Shown here: positions 23,470 through 32,534 of the stretch, piece by piece
How the letters are laid out: every line of letters starts with the position of its first letter
Numbering within the stretch: the stretch's first letter is position 1
The notes under the pieces: generated by a model
The model's input: only the letters and a program-made list of their open reading frames with translations
What the model was told of the DNA's origin: nothing
Databases searched by the model: none
Position numbers and translations under genes: made by a program
From: Nitrosopumilus sp. K4
GTDB lineage: Archaea > Thermoproteota > Nitrososphaeria > Nitrososphaerales > Nitrosopumilaceae
Direction: 5' to 3'
NCBI RefSeq assembly: GCF_018128925.1
Contig: NZ_CP067007.1
Coordinates: forward strand, 1,516,330-1,580,329
Length of the DNA stretch: 64,000 nt

Positions 23470-23631
23470 TCAAGAAATTATAATTTTACGAACAATAAGT
23501 CTATCTTTACCTAGAATTAACTTGACATATTCACCTTTTTGTATGTCCATATATTTTCTGAATTGTTTGGGAATTGAAATTGTCCCAGCAGAGGTAATTT
23601 TTACTAACACTTCATTTTCTTGTACAGACAC
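23470..23631 (-). CDS. AbrB/SpoVT-type small DNA-binding protein
   Basis: 53 residues, start GTG. The swapped-hairpin barrel signature is clear: VLVKITSAGTISIPKQFRKYMDIQKGEYVKL, that is, strand, Gly-Thr-Ile-Ser-Ile-Pro, helix, Gly-Asp/Glu-x-V. The last strand is RLIVRKIIIS. AbrB dimers bind DNA, often as transition regulators or antitoxins, but no toxin-like ORF is next to it. A TATA-like TATATATTATTAAA lies about 25 bases upstream of the GTG. The convergent gene at 23079 stops 4 bases away. Confidence 0.85.
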   Translation of the reverse strand: MSVQENEVLVKITSAGTISIPKQFRKYMDIQKGEYVKLILGKDRLIVRKIIIS

Positions 23632-23720
23632 ATAATTACTATAATTTAATAATATATATAATTTAATAAATTCTAATGATTATATGGTATAATAAAATAT
23701 GCCTATTTTGGGGAAATTTC

Positions 23721-23737
23721 TTAATGAAAATCATTAA
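23721..23737. repeat. Short perfect hairpin TTAATGA-AAA-TCATTAA
   Basis: Seven-base arms with a three-base loop in the 134-base gap between the AbrB gene and the membrane-anchored winged-helix gene, downstream of the latter. It may be an operator or a 3' stem. No U-tract follows it closely, so a terminator role is weak. Confidence 0.4.
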
Positions 23738-23765
23738 ATGAATTTTGGTTTTTAAAATTATTTTT

Positions 23766-24365
23766 CTATGCAACTGTAGGACTTTGTTGAACGGCAGAAA
23801 TTTTTTCCAATCCTTTCTCCGAAATTGAATATGTATATGGTTTAGTTTTGGTATTTCGCTCAACCAATCCATCCTCATACATTTTTTTCATTAATCTAGA
23901 AGTGTGCTCCCTACTTCTGTCTAATGCCTTTTGAATGTCACGTGACGTCATAACCTTATTCGTGATTAGGTGTAACACATGCTCTGTGATGTCATTTGAA
24001 TCAATATTAGGCGTGTTTTCAGATATTTGGGGTTGTTCTTTTGTCTCAATAGGCTCAATTTTACTTTCAGGTTTTGTTACTGTTTCTTGCTTCTTTGTTA
24101 ATTGTTCGAGATATTGCTTTAATTCCATATTGGGATCCTCCGTCTTTGTCTCAATACCTTGCAATTCTAAGGCATCCAGGCGTATTTTCATATCAATTAA
24201 CTGTCTTTCATAATATTCTAGTCGTTCAGATTGTGATGAATCATCCATTTGTGATGTTTTGATGTATGGACGTATTTTATAGAATACATACAAACCTCCT
24301 AAACCAACCACAAATGCCAAAATCACACTAAAAATCACCTCAGGATCCGGAATTTCTATTAACAT
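23766..24365 (-). CDS. Membrane-anchored winged-helix protein near the origin
   Basis: 199 residues from the ATG chosen; an in-frame GTG directly precedes it. One N-terminal membrane helix (about 9-30, VIFSVILAFVVGLGGLYVFY), a charged, partly coiled linker (about 45-130), and a C-terminal winged helix (about 130-190) with MTSRDIQKALDRSREHTSRLMKKMYEDGLVER, a MarR/ArsR-like recognition unit. The topology places the DNA-binding domain in the cytoplasm. It could tether DNA or act as a membrane-bound regulator. Its position 1 kb from the origin makes origin tethering an attractive but untested idea. Confidence 0.8.
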   Translation of the reverse strand: MLIEIPDPEVIFSVILAFVVGLGGLYVFYKIRPYIKTSQMDDSSQSERLEYYERQLIDMKIRLDALELQGIETKTEDPNMELKQYLEQLTKKQETVTKPESKIEPIETKEQPQISENTPNIDSNDITEHVLHLITNKVMTSRDIQKALDRSREHTSRLMKKMYEDGLVERNTKTKPYTYSISEKGLEKISAVQQSPTVA

Positions 24366-24612
24366 CACAAATTTTATGCCTATATTGTGATTTATCGTGA
24401 TTGACCAACATTAATTCACACTTTAGATTAACAAACTCACATTAATTATCACAAATCCATAAGCATACAAACAACAATGATCACATTCAATATCACATAT
24501 TACATGCCTGGCGTATGAGCCTGTCTATCACACTAATCACTTCATCTTCCCTTTCGGGAAAAATATCACTCTCATTTATCACACTAATTTGTTCAGAAAG
24601 TTTTGATATCAC
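24364..24612. repeat. Cluster of ATCAC/GTGAT motifs
   Basis: ATCAC starts at 24364, 24448, 24480, 24492, 24528, 24536, 24565, 24578 and 24608, and GTGAT at 24387 and 24397. Most extend to ATCACA. The cluster covers the intergenic gap and the 3' coding part of the gene at 24493. Spacing is irregular. It may be a binding array for one of the nearby small DNA-binding proteins. Confidence 0.5.
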
Positions 24613-24855
24613 ATCAATATCATCAGGCAAAAGTATGCCTAAACCACGCAAAAGTATGATTGAGTAAAATAATGCAATTAATTTATCTCTGGATTGCCCC
24701 ACTTGCCTGTAATAGGCTCCTTTTGTTATAGTAAATTTAGATTCAAGAAGATCCTTCTGATTTAAAATAATTTCAATTTGTCGCTCTGTAAATAGTGATT
24801 TTTTGATAATTTTCCTAATAATATTGTTAAAATTAGATTCTTCAATGTCTGCCAA
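24493..24855 (-). CDS. Small helical protein of unknown function, origin neighbourhood
   Basis: 120 residues, all-helical by appearance. FTERQIEIILNQKDL followed by TKGAYYRQVGQSRDKLIALFYSIILLRGLGIL resembles a helix-turn-helix or sigma-region-like unit that has been found in small thaumarchaeal proteins. The end is acidic. It is divergent from GGGP synthase, and the shared 65-base gap holds the palindrome at 24859. Function unknown; DNA binding is a suggestion only. Confidence 0.65.
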   Translation of the reverse strand: MADIEESNFNNIIRKIIKKSLFTERQIEIILNQKDLLESKFTITKGAYYRQVGQSRDKLIALFYSIILLRGLGILLPDDIDVISKLSEQISVINESDIFPEREDEVISVIDRLIRQACNM

Positions 24856-24858
24856 AGC

Positions 24859-24874
24859 TATACAAATCTGTATA
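24859..24874. promoter_or_regulatory. Palindrome TATACA-AATC-TGTATA between divergent genes
   Basis: Perfect 6-base arms with a 4-base spacer, starting 4 bases upstream of the start codon at 24855 and 47 bases upstream of the GGGP synthase start. It overlaps the place where transcription of the minus-strand gene would begin. Candidate operator of the gene's own product. Confidence 0.4.
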
Positions 24875-24920
24875 ACGGTATTCCAATTAAACTTTAAAGA
24901 GTCATCTACAAACCAAGTTT

Positions 24921-25673
24921 ATGACTGGAAATAAAGTAGAATCATTTCTAAAATCCGAATTAAAAAAGAAAAACGCATTACTTTTCGTTTTAATTGACTC
25001 TGAGGTATCAAATCTAGAATCTTCAAGTAAATTGGCCAAAGATGTTGAAAAAATTGGTGCATCAGCCATTTTAGTTGGTGGTTCATCTGCAACTGATCAG
25101 ATTGAGATGTCTCAAGTGGTAAAGGGAATAAAAAAAGGAATCAAAATCCCAATAATCCTCTTTCCTGGTAATGTTACTGGTGTTGTGCCCGATGCAGACG
25201 CAATCTTATTTAGCTCTCTAATGAACTCTGAAAATCCTTATTTTATCACTCAAGCCCAAGCATTAGGAGCCCCAAGTGTGTTAAAATTTGGTTTGGAACC
25301 ATTACCTACTGCATATTTGGTAATTGGTGATGGAACATCTGCATGGTTTGTTGGTTCTGCAAGAGGAATACCATTTGACAAACCCAAAATAGCTGCTGCT
25401 TACTCACTAGCAGCCCAATTTTTAGGCATGAGATTTGTGTATTTAGAAGCAGGCTCTGGAGCAAAATCTAGTGTTACGCCTGAAATGGTCAAAACAGTAC
25501 GTAAGACTTTCAATGGTTTTCTTATTGTAGGTGGAGGCATAAAAGATGTAGAAACTGCTACTGGAATTGTCAAGGCAGGAGCTGACGCATTAGTTATTGG
25601 CACCTTTTTAGAAAAGGGTGGTAGTATCAAAAAACTCGAAGAAATAGCAAAAGCAATTCAAAGAAGCAAGTGA
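24921..25673 (+). CDS. Geranylgeranylglyceryl phosphate synthase
   Basis: 250 residues, a TIM barrel that joins sn-glycerol-1-phosphate to geranylgeranyl diphosphate, the first ether bond of archaeal lipids. Family marks are VLIDSEVSNLESS-like start with Asp, SAILVGGSSATDQ, PIILFPGNVTGVVPDADAILF, YLEAGSGAKSSV and VGGGIKDVETATGIVKAGADALVIGTF (phosphate loop). The adjacent polD large subunit starts 14 bases after its stop, so they are probably co-transcribed. Confidence 0.95.
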   Translation: MTGNKVESFLKSELKKKNALLFVLIDSEVSNLESSSKLAKDVEKIGASAILVGGSSATDQIEMSQVVKGIKKGIKIPIILFPGNVTGVVPDADAILFSSLMNSENPYFITQAQALGAPSVLKFGLEPLPTAYLVIGDGTSAWFVGSARGIPFDKPKIAAAYSLAAQFLGMRFVYLEAGSGAKSSVTPEMVKTVRKTFNGFLIVGGGIKDVETATGIVKAGADALVIGTFLEKGGSIKKLEEIAKAIQRSK

Positions 25674-25686
25674 TTATACAGATAAC

Positions 25687-28600
25687 ATGTCTGAAAACGA
25701 TGCAATATCACGTATTAGTGGTATTAAAATGCCAGATTATTATCAAAACTATTACTCAAACCTATCTAGTGATACTTACACCATATTTGAGAAGGCAGCA
25801 GCAGCAAAATCTAGCCTTGTAGACTCATCAGGAATCATTGAACCCAAAATAGCATTTGATTTAGCAGATCGTGTTGCTAAAATGCACGAAATTGATATTG
25901 CTGAACCATTGAGAAATCTGTTAAAAATTAATGGAAAAGAACTGTCTGCATTAATTCTATCAAAAGAGATAGCCTTAGGAAAATATACTCTACCTGACTC
26001 GACATTGGAAGAAAAACTAGACCTGGCAGTCAGAGTAGGATTAGCCATTGTTACAGAAGGGGTAACAATTGCTCCATTACAAGGAATTAGTGAGGTTAAA
26101 ATCAAGAAAAACAAGGACGGAACAGAGTATCTCTCAGTCTCTATTGCCGGACCAATGCGTTCTGCTGGTGGAACAGAATCAGCTGTAACTATGCTGATAG
26201 CTGATCATGTTAGAAAGGCTGTAGGTTTATCAAAATTTCAAGCAAATTCATTTGATGATGAAACTGGCCGATTTATCGAAGAATTAAGAATCTATGAAAG
26301 GGAAGCAAGCAGCTTTCAATTTCATATTCTAGATGAGGATATTGAACGTGTTATCTCAAATCTCCCTGTTGAACTAGATGGAGTAGATACTGATCCATTT
26401 GAGGTTGTTAATCACAAAGGAATGACACGTATCAAAACTGATAGAGTAAGAGGCGGTGCCTTGAGAGTACTTAATGACGGTCTGATTGGAAGATCTAAAA
26501 AACTACTCAAAAGAATCGAACTGTATAATCTGGATGGTTGGGAATGGCTGGCCGATCTCAAAGGGGCAATTCAAACAGGAGAAAATCAAGAAGACGCTGC
26601 AGCTAAAAGAATGCGTGAAGTGATTACTGGCAGATCAGTGTTATCAATGCCTAACAAACTTGGAGGCTTTCGATTAAGGTACGGTCGAGCATGTAATACA
26701 GGATTTGCAGCTGTAGGGATCCATCCTGTCATAGCAGAGATTCTTGACCATACTATTGCTGTAGGGACTCAAATCAAAATTGACATTCCAGGAAAGGGGG
26801 CAACTGTTGCTTTTGTTGATTCAATAGAAACCCCAACCGTACGACTAAGAAATGGAAATGTCGTTAAAGTCAGAGATGTAAAACATGGAATTGAAATCAA
26901 AAAAGACATTGAAAAAATCTTACATCTTGGAGACATCCTAATTTCCTTTGGAGATTTTTTAGAAAATAATTCCCAACTAGTCCCCTCAGGATATGTAGAA
27001 GAATTCTGGAATGAGGATCTAAAAGAAAAACTAGCAAAATACGAGCCTGATGACAACTTTTTGGGTATGTTTCTAGAAAAACCTCCATCACTAGATGACG
27101 CATTAAAACTATCAATTGATTTTAAAATTCCATTACATCCAAAATATCTTTACTATTGGGATCATATTTCTGCAGAAGAATTAGAACAGCTACTACACCC
27201 AACAAAATTGAATGAAGATTCAATCGAATATGGTTTTGATGTCAAAAAAATACTGGAGACTCTTGGAGTTCCCCATTTGGTTAGTAGTGAGAAAATTGTT
27301 TTAGAAAATCAAGAAGCAAAAATTTTCTTCAATCTTCTTTTTAGAAACCAAATAAAAATCTCTGATTTGTCAGTTCCAAAAATAATTTCAGAATCATCTG
27401 GGATTGAAATTAGAAACAAATTTTCCACTTCAATTGGTGTGAGAATTGGTAGACCTGAAAAGGCTGCTCCTAGATTGATGAAACCTCCAACTCATGTCTT
27501 ATTTCCCATCAGCGACAAAGGTGGACCTACCAGAGATCTTCTAAAGGCATCTAGACAACCTAATTTCTTTACGAATATCTTTAACAGAACTTGTACAGTA
27601 TGTAATGAACCATCTATTGGGATCAAATGTTCAAAATGTGGCAACAAAACAACGATTCATTACAGATGTGGAAAATGTAGGGAAACACTAGATAGCCCGT
27701 TTTGTGAAAAATGTAAAAGAAAAACATCATCCCACTCACACCAAGCATTTCCCTTAAAGGCAAGATTAGTCACTGCACAAGAAAAAATGGGCCTTCGGGC
27801 TCAGGAACCTTTCAAAGGAGTAAAAGAACTGATAAACCAAGACAGAATTGCTGAGCCTCTTGAAAAAGGATTAGTTCGTCAAAACTTTGGCCTAACTGTT
27901 TTCAAAGATGGGACAGTAAGATTTGATGCAACAAACTCTCCACTAACACAATTCAAACCATCATGGATAGGCACTTCAATAGATAAACTCAAGACTCTGG
28001 GATACACTCATGATGTTGATGGAAATCCACTCACCGATCCCGACCAAACAGTAGAGCTTCGAATGCAGGATGTCATAATCCCAAATGAGAGTGGACGATA
28101 TCTAGTATCAATTTGTAAATACATTGACATTCTGTTGGGAAATTTTTATGGAAAATCACCATTCTATAACGTAAAAAGTACTGATGAACTTATTGGACAT
28201 CTCATAATTGGTCTTGCACCACATACTTCTGTAGGAATTGTAGGCAGAATTATTGGTTATACTGAAACACATGTTTGTTTTGCAACACCAAACTGGCATT
28301 CTGCTAAAAGACGTGATGCAGATGGTGACGCAGATTCTATAATGCTCTTAATGGATAGTTTATTGAATTTTTCAAGACAATTTTTATCTGATAGGATTGG
28401 AGGCCTTATGGATGCACCACTTCTTGTGCAACCTTTAGTCCTTCCACATGAATCACAACCACAAGCTCACAACCTAGAAGTTACAAAATCTTTCCCACTA
28501 GAATTCTTTAATGATACAATAGACCAGAAAAAAGCATCTGATATTACATGTGTAGAAATTATCAAAAATCGTCTTGAGACAGAAAAACAATTCTATGGAT

Positions 28601-29064
28601 ATGATTTTACCCATCCAACATCATCTCTTACCACCTCAAAATCTAGAAGTGCATATTCTACACTAGGTTCAATGTTGGACAAATTTGATATGCAAATCAG
28701 GAATGCAGAATTGATAGATGCTGTAAACACAACAGAAATTGTATCAAATGTAATTTCAACACATCTAGTTCCTGACATAATGGGAAACCTTCGAGCATAT
28801 GCTAGACAAAATTTCAGATGCACAGGATGTGGAAAATCATATCGAAGAATGCCGTTAATACAGACTTGTATATGCGGCCATAAGCTTATTCCTACAATTA
28901 CAAGAGGTTCTGTTGAAAAATATTTGAAACTTGCCAAAAGACTAGTTGACAAATATGATGTAGGCGCTTATCAAAAAGGAAGAATCCATGCACTTTCTGA
29001 TGAAATTGATCTGGTTTTTGGAAAAAGTCAAGGTGATCAATCTCTTCTAACAGACTACGCTTAG
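25687..29064 (+). CDS. polC: DNA polymerase D large subunit (DP2)
   Basis: 1125 residues, catalytic subunit of PolD with the two-barrel RNA-polymerase-like core. The catalytic loop is at about 870-885 (SAKRRDADGDADSIMLLMD), where the Asp residues of DGDAD bind metal. A zinc module with four CxxC pairs lies at about 638-680 (CTVC...CSKC...CGKC...CEKC), and the C-terminal CTGCGKS...CICGHKL is the usual region contacting DP1. Many DP2 genes carry an intein; none is present here. DP1 is encoded 4.3 kb upstream across the origin. Confidence 0.97.
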   Translation: MSENDAISRISGIKMPDYYQNYYSNLSSDTYTIFEKAAAAKSSLVDSSGIIEPKIAFDLADRVAKMHEIDIAEPLRNLLKINGKELSALILSKEIALGKYTLPDSTLEEKLDLAVRVGLAIVTEGVTIAPLQGISEVKIKKNKDGTEYLSVSIAGPMRSAGGTESAVTMLIADHVRKAVGLSKFQANSFDDETGRFIEELRIYEREASSFQFHILDEDIERVISNLPVELDGVDTDPFEVVNHKGMTRIKTDRVRGGALRVLNDGLIGRSKKLLKRIELYNLDGWEWLADLKGAIQTGENQEDAAAKRMREVITGRSVLSMPNKLGGFRLRYGRACNTGFAAVGIHPVIAEILDHTIAVGTQIKIDIPGKGATVAFVDSIETPTVRLRNGNVVKVRDVKHGIEIKKDIEKILHLGDILISFGDFLENNSQLVPSGYVEEFWNEDLKEKLAKYEPDDNFLGMFLEKPPSLDDALKLSIDFKIPLHPKYLYYWDHISAEELEQLLHPTKLNEDSIEYGFDVKKILETLGVPHLVSSEKIVLENQEAKIFFNLLFRNQIKISDLSVPKIISESSGIEIRNKFSTSIGVRIGRPEKAAPRLMKPPTHVLFPISDKGGPTRDLLKASRQPNFFTNIFNRTCTVCNEPSIGIKCSKCGNKTTIHYRCGKCRETLDSPFCEKCKRKTSSHSHQAFPLKARLVTAQEKMGLRAQEPFKGVKELINQDRIAEPLEKGLVRQNFGLTVFKDGTVRFDATNSPLTQFKPSWIGTSIDKLKTLGYTHDVDGNPLTDPDQTVELRMQDVIIPNESGRYLVSICKYIDILLGNFYGKSPFYNVKSTDELIGHLIIGLAPHTSVGIVGRIIGYTETHVCFATPNWHSAKRRDADGDADSIMLLMDSLLNFSRQFLSDRIGGLMDAPLLVQPLVLPHESQPQAHNLEVTKSFPLEFFNDTIDQKKASDITCVEIIKNRLETEKQFYGYDFTHPTSSLTTSKSRSAYSTLGSMLDKFDMQIRNAELIDAVNTTEIVSNVISTHLVPDIMGNLRAYARQNFRCTGCGKSYRRMPLIQTCICGHKLIPTITRGSVEKYLKLAKRLVDKYDVGAYQKGRIHALSDEIDLVFGKSQGDQSLLTDYA

Positions 29065-29066
29065 TG

Positions 29067-30389
29067 CTATCTTAATTTGACATATTCATAGGCACCAAGT
29101 TTATTGTCAAAACAATATTTTACCTTCTGATAGTTTTTTCTCATTGACTTTACTTTTGAAAGAATCTTCTTTGGATCCTTTTTGTCAATTACTACTTGTT
29201 TGATAAACTCAGCAATTTCCTGCATCTCATTTTTCTTCATACCTAATCGTGTGATTTCTGAAACACCTAACCTAATTCCACCTGGATGGAAATAATTACG
29301 CCCAGCCTTAATATCGCCTGGAATCAGTTGCCTGTTTACAATTATGTTGGCTTTTTCTAAATCGGCTTCAACTTTTCCACCATCCGAATAATCAAGAACA
29401 TTTACAGCAATTTGATGTGATTGTGTAAACCCTCTACTCTCTCCTAAAACTTTGAAACCTACAGAACTAAGAGCTTCTGCAAAATTTTTTGCATTTTTGA
29501 TTACTTGACTAGCATAACCCTTTCCAAATTCTAAGGCTTCTGCAAAAGCTACAGCTTTTCCTGCCATATGATGAATATGGTGGCTGCTTGTTAATCCTGG
29601 AAATGTAGCTTTCTTGATTGGTTCTTCATGTTCTTTTGAACCGAGAACCAATCCGCCTTGTGGGCCAAATAAAGTCTTATGAGTACTCATAGTCATTGTA
29701 TCTGCACCTTCTCTTAATGGATCTTGGAATTTTCCTCCAGCAATTAGACCTGCTACATGAGCTGCGTCATAATTGATGTGCATTCCATAATTTTTTAGAA
29801 AATCAGATAATTCTTTTACAGGGTGTGGAAATAAGAACAATGAACCTCCAAACATTGCCATTTTAGGAAGGCGTTTTTCTTTTTCTAAATCCTTTATCTT
29901 TTGTTTTGTCTTATCAACATCAATTGTCATCTCTTCGGCATCAAATGGATAGAATTCAATCTCCAAACCATGAACTAACCCTGCAGTTCCTGAATGCTCT
30001 CTTTTTCCATGTGAAATATGACCTCCTGCAGGAATTGATGGAGCAAGCATTACATCACCGGGGTTTGTAAATGCTGAATAAACTGCCAGATTTGCTACAA
30101 CTCCTGAAATAGGTCTCACATCAGCAAATTTTGCTTTGAAAAGCTTCTTTGCAAGTTTCATACACTCAAATTCTACGTCATCAATGAAGACACATCCAGC
30201 ATAAACCCTGTCTCCTGGCCAACCTTCTGCATATCTATTTCCAAAATCTGAAATTATCGCCTCTCTGACTGCGGGACTAGGAATATTCTCACTTGCTATC
30301 AAAGGAATTGAATTTTCAAACCATTTGTGATGTTCTTTTAATTTTGAGAAAATTTTATTGTAAGATTCTTTATTTGCAGACGTGGCCAT
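29067..30389 (-). CDS. glyA: Serine hydroxymethyltransferase
   Basis: About 440 residues, PLP enzyme that interconverts serine and glycine with a pterin C1 carrier. The PLP lysine lies in TMSTHKTLFGPQGG near residue 240. Other marks are SENIPSPAVREA, NRYAEGWPGDRVYAGC and NYDAAHVAGLIAGG. I take the ATG at 30389; a TTG three codons upstream is in frame. Thaumarchaeal SHMT may use a methanopterin-type or folate carrier, which the sequence does not decide. Convergent with polC, two bases apart. Confidence 0.96.
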   Translation of the reverse strand: MATSANKESYNKIFSKLKEHHKWFENSIPLIASENIPSPAVREAIISDFGNRYAEGWPGDRVYAGCVFIDDVEFECMKLAKKLFKAKFADVRPISGVVANLAVYSAFTNPGDVMLAPSIPAGGHISHGKREHSGTAGLVHGLEIEFYPFDAEEMTIDVDKTKQKIKDLEKEKRLPKMAMFGGSLFLFPHPVKELSDFLKNYGMHINYDAAHVAGLIAGGKFQDPLREGADTMTMSTHKTLFGPQGGLVLGSKEHEEPIKKATFPGLTSSHHIHHMAGKAVAFAEALEFGKGYASQVIKNAKNFAEALSSVGFKVLGESRGFTQSHQIAVNVLDYSDGGKVEADLEKANIIVNRQLIPGDIKAGRNYFHPGGIRLGVSEITRLGMKKNEMQEIAEFIKQVVIDKKDPKKILSKVKSMRKNYQKVKYCFDNKLGAYEYVKLR

Positions 30390-30454
30390 ATTTTGCAACT
30401 TGATTTTCCCAATTTAAAAACACCGATTTTGTCTTACGGAATTTGATCTGCAAC

Positions 30455-30464
30455 GTATAAAAGG
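30455..30464 (+). promoter_or_regulatory. TATA box of the thermosome gene
   Basis: GTATAAAAGG, a near-ideal archaeal TATA element, about 27 bases before the ATG at 30487. The transcript should have almost no 5' leader. Confidence 0.7.
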
Positions 30465-30486
30465 GGAATCTGGAGTTTTTCCTTCT

Positions 30487-32196
30487 ATGGGTATGCAAGC
30501 GACTTCAAAAGGAAATATGCCTGTTGTTTTACTAAAAGAAGGCGGTTCTGAAACTAAGGGCAGAGATGCACAAAAAAACAATATTGCTGCTGCTAAAATT
30601 ATTGCTGAAATCGTACATACCAGTTTAGGTCCTAGAGGCATGGATAAAATGCTAGTTGATTCTCTAGGAGATGTAACAATTACAAATGATGGTGCAACCA
30701 TTTTAAAAGAAATTGATGTTCAACATCCAGCTGCAAAAATGCTAGTTGAAATCTCAAAAACCACTGATAATGAGGTAGGAGATGGTACAACTTCTGCAGT
30801 TGTCTTGGCAGGTGCTCTTCTTGAAAATGCGGAATCATTATTGGATCAAGATGTTCATCCAACAATTATTGTAGATGGATATAGAAAGGCAGCAAAGAAA
30901 GCAAAACAATTTCTTGAGAGTATCGCTGACACAATATCTGCAAATGATAAAACAATTCTTAATAAAATTGCAAAAACATCAATGCAAACAAAACTTGTAA
31001 GAAAAGATTCTGATCTTTTAGCTGACATTATTGTAAAATCAGTTCTTGCCGTAGTAGAAAAAGAGGGTGAAAAATTTGATGTTGATATTGATGATATTAA
31101 AGTAGAAAAGAAAGCAGGCGGTTCAATCAAAGATTCAATGATTATTCAGGGTATTGTACTTGACAAAGAAATAGTACATGGTGGAATGCCACGAAAAATA
31201 TCTGATGCAAAAATTGCACTTATCAACACAGCACTTGAAATTAACAAAACTGAAACTGATGCCAAAATCAACATCTCAAATCCTCAACAATTGAAATCAT
31301 TTCTTGATGAAGAAAATAGAATGCTAAAAAATATGGTGGATAAAGTAATTGGTTCAGGTGCAAATGTAGTGTTGTGCCAAAAAGGTATTGATGATATGGC
31401 TCAACATTATCTTGCAAAAGCAGGAATTATTGCAGTTAGAAGAATTAAGGAAAGTGATCTTACAAAACTAGCAAAAGCAACTGGTGCTAGAATTGTAACA
31501 AACCTTGATGATCTATTTGAAAAAGATCTTGGAAATGCAGAAACTGTTGAGGAAAGAAAAATTGAAGAAGATAAATGGGTTTTTGTTGAAGGATGCAAAC
31601 ATCCAAAATCTGTTACATTATTGCTTCGTGGAGGCTCTCAACGTGTTGTTGATGAAGTTGAACGTTCTGTTCATGACGCAATTATGGTTGTTAAAGATGT
31701 CATTATTGACCCAACAATTGTTGCTGGTGGCGGTGCTCCTGAAACATATGCTGCAGCCAAACTTAGAAGTTGGGCAAAATCACTTGAAGGTAGAGAACAA
31801 TTAGCTGCTGAAAAATTCGCTGATGCTCTTGAATCTATACCATTAACTTTAGCAGAGAGTGCAGGTATGGATCCGATTGATACTCTTACTGCCTTACGTT
31901 CTAGACAACTAAAAGGAGAAAAATGGACTGGAATTGATGTTATGAAAGGAAAAATTGCAAATATGAAATCCAGTGATATTATTGAACCTCTTGCAGTAAA
32001 ACTCCAAATTGTTTCTGCATCATCAGAAGCTGCATGTATGATTCTTAGAATTGATGATGTAATTGCTACTCAAAAATCTGCAGGTCCACCACCTGGTGCT
32101 GAAGGTGGAATGCCTGGAGGAATGCCTGGAATGGGTGGAATGCCTGGAGGAATGCCTGGAATGGGTGGAATGCCTGATATGGGCGGCATGATGTAA
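30487..32196 (+). CDS. Thermosome subunit (group II chaperonin)
   Basis: 569 residues. The ATPase motifs are complete: [41 protein letters not shown] and VVAGGGAPE. The apical domain with the built-in lid is at about 200-370. The tail is Gly-Met rich ([12 protein letters not shown], repeated), as in many chaperonins where it faces the cavity. Subunits form an eight- or nine-fold double ring. Thaumarchaea usually have two paralogues; only one is here. A second ATG two codons in is possible. Confidence 0.97.
   Translation: MGMQATSKGNMPVVLLKEGGSETKGRDAQKNNIAAAKIIAEIVHTSLGPRGMDKMLVDSLGDVTITNDGATILKEIDVQHPAAKMLVEISKTTDNEVGDGTTSAVVLAGALLENAESLLDQDVHPTIIVDGYRKAAKKAKQFLESIADTISANDKTILNKIAKTSMQTKLVRKDSDLLADIIVKSVLAVVEKEGEKFDVDIDDIKVEKKAGGSIKDSMIIQGIVLDKEIVHGGMPRKISDAKIALINTALEINKTETDAKINISNPQQLKSFLDEENRMLKNMVDKVIGSGANVVLCQKGIDDMAQHYLAKAGIIAVRRIKESDLTKLAKATGARIVTNLDDLFEKDLGNAETVEERKIEEDKWVFVEGCKHPKSVTLLLRGGSQRVVDEVERSVHDAIMVVKDVIIDPTIVAGGGAPETYAAAKLRSWAKSLEGREQLAAEKFADALESIPLTLAESAGMDPIDTLTALRSRQLKGEKWTGIDVMKGKIANMKSSDIIEPLAVKLQIVSASSEAACMILRIDDVIATQKSAGPPPGAEGGMPGGMPGMGGMPGGMPGMGGMPDMGGMM
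32104..32175 (+). repeat. Tandem 30-base repeat coding the GGM tail of the thermosome
   Basis: Two full copies of a 30-base unit (32104-32133, 32134-32163) plus a 12-base partial copy encode [10 protein letters not shown] units. Such repeats easily change copy number. Confidence 0.85.
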
Positions 32197-32255
32197 TTAT
32201 TTTTACAAAAACCATTTTTCAAAAGTTTATTTGATTACTAATTTTATGATTCACA

Positions 32256-32534
32256 TTGAGTAAATCAACATCCAAAGTAATTACTGGATTCAAGTATGTG
32301 TATCTGACTGCATTTTTTGCATTATTAGCAGGATTTTTTCATCCGTTGATCACAAACACTAGTTTTGATAGTGTAGTTATAGGAGTGATTGTTCTGTTTG
32401 TTGGTCTTGCTGGTGGGATCCTTCTTTACAAGGCTGCAATTTCAGAAAAAAGAAAAACAATTTTTCTTGGAGGGGGGTTTGGCCTTATTGCCATCTCATT
32501 ATTCTATATCTTTCAATTAACTGGAAGAGTTTAG
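32256..32534 (+). CDS. Small membrane protein with three helices
   Basis: 92 residues, start TTG. Three hydrophobic helices: about 12-27 (YLTAFFALLAGFF), 36-56 (VVIGVIVLFVGLAGGILLY) and 68-86. Basic residues (KRKT) between helices 2 and 3 point to the cytoplasm. It overlaps the glutamine synthetase stop by 4 bases, convergent. No family is recognised. Confidence 0.65.
   Translation: MSKSTSKVITGFKYVYLTAFFALLAGFFHPLITNTSFDSVVIGVIVLFVGLAGGILLYKAAISEKRKTIFLGGGFGLIAISLFYIFQLTGRV

Noticed and set aside
23423-23635. Plus-strand frame of 70 codons after the 23079 gene
   Set aside because: It overlaps that gene's end and runs opposite the AbrB gene, whose signature is clear on the minus strand.
23721-23737. 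Hairpin as an intrinsic terminator of the 23766 gene
   Set aside because: The stem is AT-only and no U-tract follows; archaeal termination usually depends on U-tracts, so the element is only listed as a repeat.
32104-32175. Short repeat array, CRISPR-like
   Set aside because: The repeats are contiguous, without spacers, and encode the Gly-Met tail of the thermosome.
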